Shown: piece after piece, positions 10,168 to 21,204 of the stretch
Position numbering within the stretch: position 1 is the stretch's first letter
How the letters are laid out: each line of letters starts with the position of its first letter
From: Bradyrhizobium viridifuturi
GTDB taxonomy: Bacteria; Pseudomonadota; Alphaproteobacteria; Rhizobiales; Xanthobacteraceae
Length of the DNA stretch: 64,000 nt
Reading direction: 5' to 3'
Assembly (NCBI RefSeq): GCF_001238275.1
Contig: NZ_LGTB01000004.1
Span: forward strand, 124,001 to 188,000
The notes under the pieces: model-generated
Told to the model about the DNA's origin: nothing
Databases searched by the model: none
What the model saw: the letters and a program-made list of their open reading frames with translations, nothing else
Translations under genes and position numbers: made by a program

Positions 10168-10506
10168 CTATTGTTGCGGGCAGCCTGAGGTCTGATCGCC
10201 TTGGGTCACCATCGGCTTGCCGTTGATGAAGACGCCGTGGCTGCCCGAGGTCGTCTTGCCGCCGCAATGCGTGCGGTCGCCCATCACCACCGCCGGCTTG
10301 CCGTTGATCAGGACATTGGGCACGCCTTCGACGAGCGGGCCGCCGTTGCTGGTGGTGTCGCCGCTGCGCGCGGCCGGCTTGCCGTTGACGGTGACGCCGG
10401 TGGCGCCGCCGGTGACGACCCCGGGCTGGCTGCTGGCCTGGCCATAGGCCACACCCGACATCGCCGACAGGGCTGCCGCGGCTACGATCACAGGCGAAAA
10501 GCGCAT
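10168..10506 (-). CDS. exported PAAR-like repeat protein
   Basis: A 112-residue protein with an N-terminal signal peptide (MRFSPVIVAAAALSAMSGVAYG, likely cut before QASSQ). The rest consists of three copies of a PAAR-like unit: VTVNGKPAARSGDTT, VLINGKPAVVMGDRTHCGG and VFINGKPMVTQGDQTSGC. PAAR proteins normally cap type VI secretion spikes and lack a Sec signal. Here a signal peptide is present and no VgrG, Hcp or toxin gene is nearby, so a cell-surface or periplasmic role unrelated to T6SS is more likely. The His/Cys in the second and third repeats could bind a metal. The ATG at 10506 is preferred over 10518 because the signal peptide then starts MRFS. Confidence 0.75.
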   Translation of the reverse strand: MRFSPVIVAAAALSAMSGVAYGQASSQPGVVTGGATGVTVNGKPAARSGDTTSNGGPLVEGVPNVLINGKPAVVMGDRTHCGGKTTSGSHGVFINGKPMVTQGDQTSGCPQQ

Positions 10507-10675
10507 GTCGTTCCTCACACTGGGAATCTGTTCCGCCGCACTCTATAGGGGCGGTTGGGGCAGGATTGTGATAGCACGGCGCACCCACGGCGTCAGCGCA
10601 ACCCCCTCATCGTGCCGGATGGCTTGATCCCTCCGGCGCGGGATTGCATGGTCGCCGGCGAAAGGATGCAGCATT

Positions 10676-11533
10676 TTGACTAATCAGGTTTCCGCGCAAG
10701 CCGCCGCGCCGATCGTTGCCGTCGGATCGGCCAAGTTCGGCAATGCCTTGCCCATCTCGATCATCGCAGGTCCCTGCCAGCTCGAGAGCCGCGCGCATGC
10801 GCTTGAAGTGGCTTCCGCGCTGAAGGAGATCGCGGCGCGGCTCAAGATCGGCCTGGTGTACAAGACCTCGTTCGACAAGGCGAACCGCACCAGCGCCTCG
10901 GCCGCGCGCGGCATCGGGCTGAAGCAGGCACTGCCGATCTTTTCCGAGATCCGCTCCTCGCTCGGCTTGCCGGTGCTGACCGACGTGCATGAACCGGATC
11001 AATGCGCGGAAGCGGCGCAGGCGGTGGACGTGCTGCAGATCCCGGCCTTCCTGTGCCGGCAGACCGATCTCTTGCTGGCCGCGGCTGCGACCGGCAAGGT
11101 CGTCAACGTCAAGAAGGGCCAGTTCCTGGCGCCGTGGGACATGGCGAATGTGGTCAACAAGATCACCGGCGCCGGCAACGCCAATGTGCTGGTCACCGAG
11201 CGCGGTGCATCGTTCGGCTACAACACGCTGGTGTCAGACATGCGTGCGCTGCCGATCCTTGCGCGCACTACCGGTGCGCCCGTGATCTTCGACGCCACCC
11301 ATTCGGTGCAGCAGCCGGGTGGCAAGGGCACCTCGTCGGGCGGCGAACGCGAATTCGTGCCGGTGCTGGCGCGCGCGGCGGTCGCGGTCGGCGTCGCCGG
11401 CGTGTTCATCGAGACCCACCCCGATCCGGATCACGCGCCGTCCGACGGCCCCAACATGGTGCCGCTGCGCGACTTCGAAGCCCTCGTCAGGCGGCTGATG
11501 CAGTTCGACGCGCTGGCCAAGACCGCGGCCTGA
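10676..11533 (+). CDS. kdsA: 3-deoxy-8-phosphooctulonate synthase (KDO-8-phosphate synthase)
   Basis: A 285-residue cytoplasmic enzyme that condenses phosphoenolpyruvate with arabinose 5-phosphate for the KDO of lipopolysaccharide. Family signatures are present: [62 protein letters not shown] and [18 protein letters not shown]. It appears to start with TTG at 10676: no in-frame ATG precedes the conserved region, and AAAGGA lies about 10 bases upstream. The MFS gene follows 15 bp later, so the two may be co-transcribed. Confidence 0.95.
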   Translation: MTNQVSAQAAAPIVAVGSAKFGNALPISIIAGPCQLESRAHALEVASALKEIAARLKIGLVYKTSFDKANRTSASAARGIGLKQALPIFSEIRSSLGLPVLTDVHEPDQCAEAAQAVDVLQIPAFLCRQTDLLLAAAATGKVVNVKKGQFLAPWDMANVVNKITGAGNANVLVTERGASFGYNTLVSDMRALPILARTTGAPVIFDATHSVQQPGGKGTSSGGEREFVPVLARAAVAVGVAGVFIETHPDPDHAPSDGPNMVPLRDFEALVRRLMQFDALAKTAA

Positions 11534-11548
11534 CGGGGTGACGACGAC

Positions 11549-12757
11549 ATGACCGCAACCAGCGGCATGCCGCCGGCCCTCAACGTCATCACGCTGGCGA
11601 CCTTCGCGGCGAGCCTGTCGGTGCGTGCACTCGATCCGGTGCTGCCGCATGTTGCGGAGGATTTTGGTATCAGCATCGCGACCGCGGCGAGCTTTGCCGC
11701 GGTGTTTGCCTTCACCTTCGCTGCGGTCCAACCGGCGATCGGCGCCGCCGCCGATTTGTTCGGCAAGGCGCGGCTGATGACGATCTGTCTCGGACTGCTC
11801 GGCGTGGCCAATATCCTCGGCGCGCTCTCGACCTCGTTCCCGATGCTGTTCGTGACCCGCATCCTGGCGGGCATCGGCTCGGGCGGCGTGTTTCCGGTGG
11901 CGCTGTCGCTGACCAGCGATCTCGTTGGGCCGGACAAGCGGCAGCTTGCGATCGGACGGACGCTGGCAGGCTCGATGACCGGCAATCTGCTCGGCGCGAC
12001 TGCTTCGGGGCTGATCGGCGATCTGCTCGGCTGGCGCGGCGTGCTCGCGGTGCTCGGCGGCCTCGTGATCATTGTAGCCCTCGCGGTCGCGGCCGGCTTC
12101 CGCGGCGCCGCGCTGAACCGTCCGCCGCGCACCAGCCTGAAGGCGCTGCGTCACGGTTATCGCACCATCTTCACCAATCCGAACGCGCGGATCTGCTACT
12201 CGGCGGTCTTCGTCGAAGGTTGCTGCGTGCTCGGGCTGTTTCCCTTCATCGCCTCGTTCCTGTTCGAGCTCGGCGAGACCTCGTTGTCGATCGCCGGCAT
12301 CGTGATCGCGGGCTTTGCGATCGGCGGATTGCTGTACACGCTGACGGTGTCGCGGATGCTGCCGCTGATCGGGGTGAGGGGGATGATGATCGTAGGTGCG
12401 ACGCTGGTTGCGATCCAACTCGTCGGCGTCGCCTTCGGTCCGCACTGGAAATTGCAGATGGCGAGCCTCCTGGTGATGGGCCTCGGCTTCTACATGATCC
12501 ACGGCTGCCTGCAGGTGTTCGCCAGCGAGCTCTCAGTGGAAGCGCGCGCCACCGCACTGTCGCTGCACTCGTTCTTCTTTTTCATGGGCCAGACCGTCGG
12601 CCCGATCGCTTACGGTTTTGGGCTTCAGCACGCAGGTAAGACGACAACGCTGGTCTCGGCCGCCGCCGTGATGGTCGTGCTCGGCTTCATCTGCGCGAGA
12701 TTTTTGCAGCAGACCCGGCCGGCTGATGCCGCCGCGCGACCGGATGTCGAGGCGTAG
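11549..12757 (+). CDS. MFS transporter
   Basis: A 402-residue polytopic inner-membrane protein with about 12 hydrophobic segments. The loop 2-3 region (GAAADLFGKARLMTICLGLLG) has the D-x-x-G-[RK]-[RK] type MFS signature, and TM4 has FVTRILAGIGSGG with the conserved Arg. A substrate cannot be named; the family pattern resembles AraJ/YdhP-type sugar or drug efflux carriers. It starts 15 bp after kdsA and is convergent with queF, whose stop is 10 bp away. Confidence 0.88.
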   Translation: MTATSGMPPALNVITLATFAASLSVRALDPVLPHVAEDFGISIATAASFAAVFAFTFAAVQPAIGAAADLFGKARLMTICLGLLGVANILGALSTSFPMLFVTRILAGIGSGGVFPVALSLTSDLVGPDKRQLAIGRTLAGSMTGNLLGATASGLIGDLLGWRGVLAVLGGLVIIVALAVAAGFRGAALNRPPRTSLKALRHGYRTIFTNPNARICYSAVFVEGCCVLGLFPFIASFLFELGETSLSIAGIVIAGFAIGGLLYTLTVSRMLPLIGVRGMMIVGATLVAIQLVGVAFGPHWKLQMASLLVMGLGFYMIHGCLQVFASELSVEARATALSLHSFFFFMGQTVGPIAYGFGLQHAGKTTTLVSAAAVMVVLGFICARFLQQTRPADAAARPDVEA

Positions 12758-12766
12758 GCCGCTACT

Positions 12767-13243
12767 CTAGCCCCGCCCGCGATACGTCGCGACGCCCTGG
12801 TCAGGAACCCAGATGCCCTTCGGCAATCGGCCGGTCTGGAAGAACACGTCGATCGGGATGCCGCCGCGCGGATACCAGTAGCCGCCGATGCGCAGCCATT
12901 TCGGCTTGATCTCGTCGGCGATCCGCTTGCCGATCATGACCGTGCAGTCCTCGTGGAAGGCGCCGTGGTTGCGGAAGCTCGCGGCGAACAGCTTCAGCGA
13001 TTTGGATTCCAGCAGCCAGCGGCCCGGCACATAGTCGATCACCAGATGGGCGAAATCCGGTTGGCCCGTCACCGGGCAGATCGAGGTGAATTCCGGCACC
13101 GTGAAGCGTACCAGATAATCGGTACCAGCCTGTGGGTTGGGCACGCGGTCGAGCTGCGCCTTTTCCGGTGCGTCGGGCCATTCCACCGCGCGGCCGAGTT
13201 GCAGGCCGGGGGAGGTGGTTGATTTGGTGGATTTCTTTGCCAT
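12767..13243 (-). CDS. queF: NADPH-dependent 7-cyano-7-deazaguanine reductase
   Basis: A 158-residue QueF of the short (unimodular, YkvM-like) type, reducing preQ0 to preQ1 in queuosine biosynthesis. The catalytic Cys56 and partner Asp63 lie in [12 protein letters not shown]; the binding motif LESKSLKLF and [11 protein letters not shown], with the conserved His and Glu, follow. The Lys/Ser/Thr-rich start ([13 protein letters not shown]) is normal for this group. It is convergent with the MFS gene and divergent from eno. Confidence 0.96.
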   Translation of the reverse strand: MAKKSTKSTTSPGLQLGRAVEWPDAPEKAQLDRVPNPQAGTDYLVRFTVPEFTSICPVTGQPDFAHLVIDYVPGRWLLESKSLKLFAASFRNHGAFHEDCTVMIGKRIADEIKPKWLRIGGYWYPRGGIPIDVFFQTGRLPKGIWVPDQGVATYRGRG

Positions 13244-13324
13244 CAGGGGGTCTCCGTGGCGTCCTCTTATCCAATGCGGGGGCGCCCGTCACCCGGCCTT
13301 TTCCCCCTCGATGCATTGCGGTAG

Positions 13325-14650
<1,326 letters not shown>

Positions 14651-14698
14651 CGCCCCAACTGATCGGGACTGAACAAAACGCAAAAAGGGGAGGTCGGG

Positions 14699-15838
14699 AT
14701 GAGTGACGGCAAGAGCGGTCTGCAACTGCGTTCGCTGCTCAAGAAGGATGGCGAACTGGAATTGTCGTTGGTCAATGTCCCGACCCCCGAGCCCGGCCCC
14801 GACGAGGTCGTGGTCCGGGTCGAGGCGACCCCGATCAATCCGTCCGACCTCGGGCTCTTGATCGGCCCGGCCGACATGGCCGCCGCCAAGGTCTCCGGCA
14901 GCAAGGAATTGCCCGTGGTGACCGCGCGCGTGCCGGAAGCGGCATTGGTCGGTCTTGCCGCCCGGCTCGACGAGTCGATGCCGGTCGGCAATGAAGGCGC
15001 CGGCGTCGTAATCAAGACCGGCTCGTCGGACGCGGCGAAAGCGTTGATGGGCCGGACGGTCGCGATGATCGGCGGTGCAATGTATGCGCAATACCGCACG
15101 CTGCGCGTCACCGAATGCCTGCCGCTTCCCGAGGGCACCACGCCGGCGGAAGGCGCATCCTGCTTCGTCAATCCGCTGACCGCGCTCGGCATGACCGAGA
15201 CGATGCGGCGCGAGGGTCACAAGGCGCTGGTGCACACGGCGGCGGCGTCGAACCTCGGCCAGATGCTGAACAGGATCTGCCTCAAGGACGGCATTGGCCT
15301 CGTCAACATCGTGCGCAACAAGGAGCAGGCCGACATCCTGCACAAGATCGGCGCCAAGCACATCGTCGATTCCAGCGCGCCTGATTTCATGGACAAGCTC
15401 ACTGCCGCGCTGGTCGAGACCGGTGCGACCATCGCCTTCGATGCGATCGGCGGCGGCAAGCTCGCGGGCCAGATCCTGGTCGCGATGGAGACCGCGATCA
15501 ACAAGACCGCCAAGGCCTACAGCCGCTACGGCTCGAATGTGCACAAGCAGGTCTACGTTTATGGCAGCCTGGACAACCGTTCGATCGAGCTGCCGCGCGG
15601 CTTCGGCATGGCCTGGGGCGTCGGCGGCTGGCTCTTGTTCCCGTTCCTGATGAAAATCGGTCCGGAGGCGGGCAACAAGCTGCGTCAGCGCGTGGTCGCC
15701 GAGTTGAAGACCACCTTCGCCAGTCACTACACCAAGGTGGTGTCGTTGCAGGAAACCCTGCAGCTCGACAACATCGCCGTCTACGGCAAGCGCGCGACCG
15801 GCGAGAAATTCCTGATCAATCCGAACAAGGGCGCGTAA
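14699..15838 (+). CDS. MDR-superfamily zinc-binding dehydrogenase / quinone oxidoreductase-like protein
   Basis: A 379-residue medium-chain dehydrogenase/reductase. The N-terminal GroES-like half has VRVEATPINPSDLGLL and GNEGAGVV; the Rossmann half has VHTAAASNLGQML in place of the more usual AAGGVG motif, then IAFDAIGGGKL and a C-terminal RATGEKFLINP. The classical catalytic-zinc Cys and His residues are not obvious, so it is more probably an NADPH:quinone or enoyl reductase type than a zinc alcohol dehydrogenase. The ATG at 14699 follows AAAAAGGGGAGG, an ideal ribosome binding site. It may be co-transcribed with eno. Confidence 0.85.
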   Translation: MSDGKSGLQLRSLLKKDGELELSLVNVPTPEPGPDEVVVRVEATPINPSDLGLLIGPADMAAAKVSGSKELPVVTARVPEAALVGLAARLDESMPVGNEGAGVVIKTGSSDAAKALMGRTVAMIGGAMYAQYRTLRVTECLPLPEGTTPAEGASCFVNPLTALGMTETMRREGHKALVHTAAASNLGQMLNRICLKDGIGLVNIVRNKEQADILHKIGAKHIVDSSAPDFMDKLTAALVETGATIAFDAIGGGKLAGQILVAMETAINKTAKAYSRYGSNVHKQVYVYGSLDNRSIELPRGFGMAWGVGGWLLFPFLMKIGPEAGNKLRQRVVAELKTTFASHYTKVVSLQETLQLDNIAVYGKRATGEKFLINPNKGA

Positions 15839-15851
15839 CCGATCGGAGACT

Positions 15852-15948
15852 AAAGCGCGATGAGATTAGGTTGAATCGTCATCGCGCTTTGGATTCTTGT
15901 TTGAGCATGATCTTTCCGGAAAACCGCTTCGCACTTCCGGATCATGCT
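15852..15948. repeat. double palindromic intergenic repeat between convergent genes
   Basis: The first hairpin has 12-base arms, AAAGCGCGATGA at 15852-15863 and its reverse complement at 15879-15890. The second has AGCATGAT at 15904-15911 and ATCATGCT at 15941-15948, with internal TTCCGGAA-type symmetry. It fills the gap between the MDR gene and ddl and touches the ddl stop codon. This GCATGATC...TTCCGG repeat type is common in Bradyrhizobium; a partial copy lies at 17861-17912. Confidence 0.75.
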
Positions 15949-17064
15949 CTACTCGCGCTCGAATGCCAGGCTCCTGGAGCGCTTGTGACGCTCCAGGGCA
16001 TGGCCGATCAGGACATCCATCAGCTCGGTTTGCGGCAGGCCGCTGGCCTCCCACAGCCGCGGATACATGCTGATGTTGGTGAAGCCGGGCAGGGTGTTCG
16101 CCTCGTTCACGAAGGCCTGCTCGCCGTGCAGGAAGAAGTCGATGCGCGCCATGCCTTCGCAACCCAGCACCCCGAATGTCCTGATCGCGAGCTCCCTGAT
16201 GCGATCGGCCGCGGCAGGCGGGACGTCGGCGGGCACCTGCAGCAGGGCGCCCTCCGCATCGAGATACTTCGCGTCGTAGGAGTAGAAGCCGTGCTTGTCG
16301 GACGGCACGATCTCGCCGAGCTGCGAGGCGCGCACGCGGCCCTCGGCATCCTCGAGCACGGAGCACTCGACCTCCCGGATCGGCGCGATGCAGCGCTCGA
16401 TCAGGATCTTGGTATCGAAGCGGAACGCGAGTCTGCAGGCCGCCTCGAACTCCGCCGCGTTGCGCGCCTTCGACACGCCGACCGATGATCCCATGTTGGC
16501 AGGCTTGACGAAGACCTCGTGCGAGCCGAGAGCGCTGGCCGCGTCGTCATAGCCGACGGGGGCCGCGGCCGACATCACGGCAAAGGGAACGATCGGCAAT
16601 CCAGCCTCGCGCAACAGGCGTTTGGCGATATCCTTGTCCATTCCGGCCGCCGAGCCCATCACGCGCGAGCCGACATAGGCCACGTCGGACAATTCCAGCG
16701 CGCCCTGCACGGTGCCATCCTCGCCATTGGGGCCATGCAGGACCGGGAAGACGACATCGAATGCGGGTAGTTCCTGAACGGCTGTGGCGCCGCCGCCCAG
16801 CGCAAGCGTGCGGCCCTGGCCGCCCGGCAGCAGCGCGAGTTGCGGCCCGTCGAGGGGAATGGTCAACGCGTTGCCGCCGGTGCCGATGCAGTTGCCTGCG
16901 TCCACCGCGATCCAGCGACCTTCGCGCGTGATGCCGATCGCCGTGGCCTCATAGCGATCCGGGTCGAGCGAGCGAAGCACGTTGGCCGCCGATGCCCGTG
17001 AGACGTCATGCTCGGCCGATCGCCCGCCGAACAAGATTGCAACCCGTATCCTCCGCTCTGCCAT
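15949..17064 (-). CDS. ddl: D-alanine--D-alanine ligase
   Basis: A 371-residue ATP-grasp enzyme that makes the D-Ala-D-Ala dipeptide for peptidoglycan. Signatures in order: VAILFGGRSAEHDVSRAS near the start, FPVLHGPNGEDGTVQG, VFVKPANMGSSVGVSK (ATP-grasp loop), ARIDFFLHGEQAFVNEANTLPGFTNISMYP. The ATG at 17064 (MAERRIRVA) is chosen over one eight codons upstream because it gives the usual start just before the first beta strand. It stands outside a mur/fts cluster, so it may be a second Ddl (DdlA type) of this genome; that cannot be tested in this window. Confidence 0.95.
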   Translation of the reverse strand: MAERRIRVAILFGGRSAEHDVSRASAANVLRSLDPDRYEATAIGITREGRWIAVDAGNCIGTGGNALTIPLDGPQLALLPGGQGRTLALGGGATAVQELPAFDVVFPVLHGPNGEDGTVQGALELSDVAYVGSRVMGSAAGMDKDIAKRLLREAGLPIVPFAVMSAAAPVGYDDAASALGSHEVFVKPANMGSSVGVSKARNAAEFEAACRLAFRFDTKILIERCIAPIREVECSVLEDAEGRVRASQLGEIVPSDKHGFYSYDAKYLDAEGALLQVPADVPPAAADRIRELAIRTFGVLGCEGMARIDFFLHGEQAFVNEANTLPGFTNISMYPRLWEASGLPQTELMDVLIGHALERHKRSRSLAFERE

Positions 17065-17307
17065 TGCCTGCCCTTCGGTCGACCGCACGCTGTGTGGAAT
17101 CTGCGCACATTATGTTTAGAGGAACGTGTCGAGATTTGGCCTCCGGCCGCGCCCGCCACGGCGTGCGGCCGGTTGGCGCCCGGCCGTTCGGTCCAATTTC
17201 GTGAACGATGCGTTTCCGGAATTGCACAATCCATGCACTTGCATCTTTTTCAGGGCGCCGGTAGGTGAGGTCGGCGAGTTTCACGCGAACCCGAGGGAAT
17301 TTTTGCT

Positions 17308-17859
17308 ATGGCCTATAACATCGTCACCATCGTCGGCAGCATCCGCAAGGAGAGCTTCTCGCTCAAGATCGCCAATGCGCTGGCCAAGCTCGCGCCCGCT
17401 TCGCTGAAGCTCGACGTCACGACGCTTCAGGGCATTTCCTTCTTCAACCAGGACCTCGAGGCGGTGCCGCCGGCAGACTGGCTCGCCTTCCGCGAGAAGC
17501 TGCAGAAGTCGAACGGCGTGCTGTTCGTGACCCCGGAGTACAACCGCTCGATCCCCGGTGTGCTGAAGAACGCGATCGACGTCGCCTCGCGGCCCTACGG
17601 CAAGAGCTCGTTCATCGGCAAGCCGATCGGCATCATCGGCAATTCGCCGGGCCCGCTCGGCGGCGTCAGCGCGGTGAAGCATCTGCAGAACATCCTGCCG
17701 GGCATTTCCGGTCCGATCCTCGGCCAGCCGGAAACCTATCTCAACGGCGTCGGCGATGCCTTCGACGACAAGGGCGAGCTGACCAAGGAGTCGCTGAAGG
17801 GCGTGCTGCAGCAGTATCTCGACGCCTTCGCGGCCTTCATCGAAAAGCAGAACCGCTGA
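17308..17859 (+). CDS. NAD(P)H-dependent FMN reductase (flavodoxin-like)
   Basis: A 183-residue flavoprotein of the NADPH-dependent FMN reductase/ChrR group. The FMN phosphate loop is GSIRKESFSLKIANAL; the isoalloxazine-binding part is FVTPEYNRSIPGVLKNAIDVAS, the family hallmark. It probably acts as a cytoplasmic quinone or azo-type reductase. It is divergent from ddl and followed by a repeat fragment and then ftsB on the same strand. The physiological substrate is unknown. Confidence 0.88.
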   Translation: MAYNIVTIVGSIRKESFSLKIANALAKLAPASLKLDVTTLQGISFFNQDLEAVPPADWLAFREKLQKSNGVLFVTPEYNRSIPGVLKNAIDVASRPYGKSSFIGKPIGIIGNSPGPLGGVSAVKHLQNILPGISGPILGQPETYLNGVGDAFDDKGELTKESLKGVLQQYLDAFAAFIEKQNR

Positions 17860-17860
17860 G

Positions 17861-17912
17861 CGCATGATCCGGAAAGTGCGCAGCGCTTTGCCGGTCAAAT
17901 GGTCGCGCCTTA
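17861..17912. repeat. partial GCATGATCCGG-type repeat
   Basis: GCATGATCCGGAAAGTGCG and the following TTTGCCGGTCAAATGGTCGCGCC match one arm of the repeat at 15904-15948, starting right after the FMN reductase stop. Only one arm is recognisable. Confidence 0.5.
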
Positions 17913-17948
17913 GCACTCCGTTAACCCCATGGCCGCATCTTCGCGGCC

Positions 17949-18266
17949 ATGGTCTCCCGCACGCGCCTCAAATCGATTCTGACCGGACTAGCGCTCTACA
18001 CGCTGGCGGCGCTGATGGTCGGCTATTTCGGCGTCAACGCCTACACCGGCAAATACGGCCTGAACGCGCGGCAGGAACTCGATCAGGAAATCATCGCGCT
18101 GACCTCGGAGCTGGCGCGCCTGAAGAAGGAGCGGGCCGAGGGCGAGCAGCGGGTGTCGCTGCTGCGGTCGGACCGGGTCGATCCCGACATGCTGGACGAG
18201 CGTGCGCGCTTCCAGCTCGACTACGCCAACCCGCGTGATCTGGTTCGGATCAACAAGTCGAACTGA
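17949..18266 (+). CDS. ftsB: septum formation initiator FtsB/DivIC family protein
   Basis: A 105-residue bitopic membrane protein. One transmembrane helix at about residues 12-31 (LTGLALYTLAALMVGYFG) is followed by a coiled coil (LDQEIIALTSELARLKKERAEGEQRV) and the FtsB-type end (DPDMLDERARFQLDYANPRDLV). FtsB forms the FtsQBL divisome complex. The position directly upstream of pdhA, after eno, is the standard alphaproteobacterial arrangement and supports the call. The first ATG is used. Confidence 0.9.
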   Translation: MVSRTRLKSILTGLALYTLAALMVGYFGVNAYTGKYGLNARQELDQEIIALTSELARLKKERAEGEQRVSLLRSDRVDPDMLDERARFQLDYANPRDLVRINKSN

Positions 18267-18425
18267 CGCGTTCTCAAATTTCAAAAACAATCGCGTGCTA
18301 TCACAAAAGTGTCGCGCCGCGCTGCAGTGCGGCATAGCAAAATTCCATCGGGCGAACGCAATCCTTCCAAGGTGATTTGAGTTGGGTTAGAGAGGGTTCT
18401 TCGACTTCTCTCACCCGGAATTGCC

Positions 18426-19445
18426 ATGGCCGCACCCAAGAAAAGCGTCGCGAAGGAATCAGGTCAGGAGAAGGCTGGTTCTCCCCCGGAATTCACCAGG
18501 GAGCAGGAGCTCAAGGCACTGCGGGACATGCTCCTGATCCGGCGCTTCGAGGAGAAGGCCGGTCAGCTCTACGGCATGGGTGCGATCGGCGGCTTCTGCC
18601 ATCTCTATATCGGCCAGGAAGCGGTCGTGGTCGGCATGCAGATGGCGCTGAAGCAGGGCGACGAGGTCATAACGGGCTACCGCGACCACGGCCACATGCT
18701 GGCCTGCGACATGGAAGCCAGGGGCGTGATGGCCGAACTGACCGGACGCCGCGGCGGCTATTCCCGCGGCAAGGGCGGCTCCATGCACATGTTCAGCAAG
18801 GAGAAGCATTTCTACGGCGGTCACGGAATCGTGGGCGCGCAGGTGTCGCTCGGCACCGGCCTTGCGTTCGCCAATCGCTATCGCGGCAACGATAACGTCA
18901 GCGTGACCTATTTCGGCGACGGCGCAGCCAACCAGGGCCAGGTCTACGAAAGCTTCAACATGGCGGAGCTGTGGAAGCTGCCGGTGATCTACGTGATCGA
19001 GAACAATCGCTATGCGATGGGCACCGCGGTGTCGCGCGCCTCGGCCCAGCAGGACTTCTCGAAGCGCGGCGTGTCCTTCAACATCCCCGGCAAGCAGGTC
19101 GACGGCATGGACGTGCGCGCGGTCAAGGCCGCCGCCGATGAGGCCACGGCATGGTGCCGCGGCGGCAACGGTCCGATCATCCTGGAGATGCAGACCTACC
19201 GTTACCGCGGCCACTCGATGTCCGATCCCGCGAAGTACCGCACGCGTGAGGAGGTCGAAAAGGTTCGTCACGACCAGGACCCGATCGAGCAGGTGCGCAA
19301 CCGCTTGCTGGCGTCGGGCGTGAGCGAGCAGGATCTCAAGGCGATCGACGCCGAGGTGCGCGAGATCGTCAACGAGGCCGCCGACTTCGCGCAGCACGAT
19401 CCGGAGCCGGATGCATCCGAGCTCTACACCGACATCTACCGCTGA
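18426..19445 (+). CDS. pdhA: pyruvate dehydrogenase E1 component, alpha subunit
   Basis: A 339-residue thiamine-diphosphate enzyme subunit that decarboxylates pyruvate and acetylates the lipoyl domain. The ThDP/Mg motif runs from GDGAANQG to IENN; other signatures are RRFEEKAGQLYGMG, GGFCHLYIGQEAV, YRDHGHML and the phosphorylation-loop-like RGHSMSDPAKYRTREE. It heads the PDH operon: pdhB follows 45 bp later. A 160-bp space upstream (from the ftsB stop) should hold the operon promoter. Confidence 0.98.
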   Translation: MAAPKKSVAKESGQEKAGSPPEFTREQELKALRDMLLIRRFEEKAGQLYGMGAIGGFCHLYIGQEAVVVGMQMALKQGDEVITGYRDHGHMLACDMEARGVMAELTGRRGGYSRGKGGSMHMFSKEKHFYGGHGIVGAQVSLGTGLAFANRYRGNDNVSVTYFGDGAANQGQVYESFNMAELWKLPVIYVIENNRYAMGTAVSRASAQQDFSKRGVSFNIPGKQVDGMDVRAVKAAADEATAWCRGGNGPIILEMQTYRYRGHSMSDPAKYRTREEVEKVRHDQDPIEQVRNRLLASGVSEQDLKAIDAEVREIVNEAADFAQHDPEPDASELYTDIYR

Positions 19446-19490
19446 CCCCACCCGCGCAGAAGAATTTCAAGACCGATTTCGGGAGCCGAT

Positions 19491-20891
19491 ATGCCCATTC
19501 AAGTGCTGATGCCTGCGCTGTCGCCCACCATGGAGAAGGGCAACCTCGCCAAATGGCTGAAAAAAGAAGGCGAGACCATCAAGTCCGGTGACGTCATCGC
19601 CGAGATCGAGACCGACAAGGCGACGATGGAGGTCGAGGCAACCGACGAGGGCACGCTCGGCAAGATCCTGATTCCGGAAGGCACCGCCGATGTCGCGGTG
19701 AACACGCCGATCGCGACCATCCTGGCTGACGGCGAAAGCGCCGCCGACCTCGCCAAGGTGTCCGCAGCTCCTGCGCCGAAGGCCGCGGAGGCGCCTGCTG
19801 CTGAAGCCAAGGGAGATGCAAAGGCGGAAGCGCCGCAGCCCGCGGCAAAGGCGCCGGCAGCGCCGGTCAACGAGGCGCTGCCCGATCCGGAAATTCCGGC
19901 CGGCACCGAGATGGTCACGCAGACCATCCGCGAGGCGCTGCGCGATGCGATGGCCGAGGAGATGCGCCGCGACGGCGACGTCTTCATCATGGGCGAGGAG
20001 GTCGCCGAATATCAGGGCGCCTACAAGGTGACGCAGGGCCTGTTGCAGGAGTTCGGCGCGCGGCGCGTGATCGACACGCCGATCACCGAGCACGGCTTTG
20101 CCGGCGTCGGCGTCGGCGCGGCGATGGCCGGGCTGAAGCCGATCGTCGAGTTCATGACCTGGAATTTCGCCATGCAGGCGATCGACCAGATCATCAACTC
20201 CGCCGCCAAGACGCTGTACATGTCCGGCGGCCAGATGGGCTGCTCGATCGTGTTCCGCGGACCGAACGGCGCCGCCGCGCGCGTCGCGGCCCAGCACAGC
20301 CAGGACTACGCCGCCTGGTACTCGCAGATCCCGGGCCTCAAGGTGATCGCGCCGTATTCGGCCGCCGACTACAAGGGCCTGCTCAAGGCCGCGATCCGCG
20401 ATCCCAACCCGGTGGTCTTCCTCGAGAACGAAATGCTGTACGGCCACACCGGCGAGGTGCCGAAGCTGCCCGACTTCGTGGTGCCGATCGGCAAGGCGCG
20501 CATTGCGCGCGCCGGCAAGGACGTCACCATCGTCTCCTGGGCGATGGGCATGTCCTATGCGCTGAAGGCCGCGGACGAGCTCGCCAAGGAAGGCATCGAG
20601 GCCGAAGTCATCGATCTGCGCACCATCCGTCCGATGGACACCGAGACCGTCATCAACTCGGTGAAGAAGACCGGCCGCGCGGTCACGGTGGAAGAGGGCT
20701 GGCAGCAGAGCGGCGTCGGCTCCGAGGTCGCCGCGCGCATCATGGAGCATGCTTTCGACTATCTCGATGCGCCGGTCGCGCGCGTCTCCGGCAAGGACGT
20801 GCCGATGCCTTACGCGGCGAACCTCGAAAAGCTTGCTCTGCCCTCCGTCGCCGAGGTGGTCGCGGCCGCCAAGGCCGTGTCCTACCGGTAA
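19491..20891 (+). CDS. pdhB: pyruvate dehydrogenase E1 component, beta subunit, with N-terminal lipoyl domain
   Basis: A 466-residue subunit. Residues 1-80 are a biotinyl/lipoyl domain with the modifiable Lys43 in [13 protein letters not shown]; an Ala/Pro/Lys-rich linker (about 85-125) leads to the E1-beta body ([55 protein letters not shown]). A lipoyl domain on E1-beta is a known alphaproteobacterial feature. The start ATG follows GGGAGCC. DUF5076 begins six bases after the stop. Confidence 0.97.
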   Translation: MPIQVLMPALSPTMEKGNLAKWLKKEGETIKSGDVIAEIETDKATMEVEATDEGTLGKILIPEGTADVAVNTPIATILADGESAADLAKVSAAPAPKAAEAPAAEAKGDAKAEAPQPAAKAPAAPVNEALPDPEIPAGTEMVTQTIREALRDAMAEEMRRDGDVFIMGEEVAEYQGAYKVTQGLLQEFGARRVIDTPITEHGFAGVGVGAAMAGLKPIVEFMTWNFAMQAIDQIINSAAKTLYMSGGQMGCSIVFRGPNGAAARVAAQHSQDYAAWYSQIPGLKVIAPYSAADYKGLLKAAIRDPNPVVFLENEMLYGHTGEVPKLPDFVVPIGKARIARAGKDVTIVSWAMGMSYALKAADELAKEGIEAEVIDLRTIRPMDTETVINSVKKTGRAVTVEEGWQQSGVGSEVAARIMEHAFDYLDAPVARVSGKDVPMPYAANLEKLALPSVAEVVAAAKAVSYR

Positions 20892-20896
20892 CGCCG

Positions 20897-21202
20897 ATGG
20901 CCGGTCCCAAGGAGCAGCCGCTGCCGCCTGACGTGATGGGCCGCGACGACGCCGTCGAGGTGCTGCGCGCCTTTGTCGTCGACGGCGGCCTGTCGATCGC
21001 GTTCCAGCGCGCCTTCGAGGAGCCGGATATGTGGGGGCTGATGCTCGTCGACATCGCCCGTCACGCCGCACGCGCCTATTCGCGCGAGAGCGAATACACC
21101 GAGGACGAAGCGCTCGCGCGCATCGTCGAGATGTTCGAAGCCGAAATCGCCCGGCCGACCGACATGGGCCAAACCAAACCGCGGTCGCAACAAGGTCACT
21201 GA
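20897..21202 (+). CDS. DUF5076 domain-containing protein
   Basis: A 101-residue, acidic, soluble protein located between pdhB and pdhC, five bases after one and two bases before the other. It is predicted largely helical ([32 protein letters not shown] stretch). I recognise it as the DUF5076 family, which is found in this operon position in related bacteria, but no function is known. Tight packing implies co-expression with the PDH complex. Promoter, catalytic residues or cofactors are not evident. Confidence 0.8.
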   Translation: MAGPKEQPLPPDVMGRDDAVEVLRAFVVDGGLSIAFQRAFEEPDMWGLMLVDIARHAARAYSRESEYTEDEALARIVEMFEAEIARPTDMGQTKPRSQQGH

Positions 21203-21204
21203 CA

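Noticed and set aside
10168..10506. PAAR gene as part of a type VI secretion or contact-toxin locus
   Set aside because: It has a Sec signal peptide, and no VgrG, Hcp, Tss or toxin/immunity genes are near.
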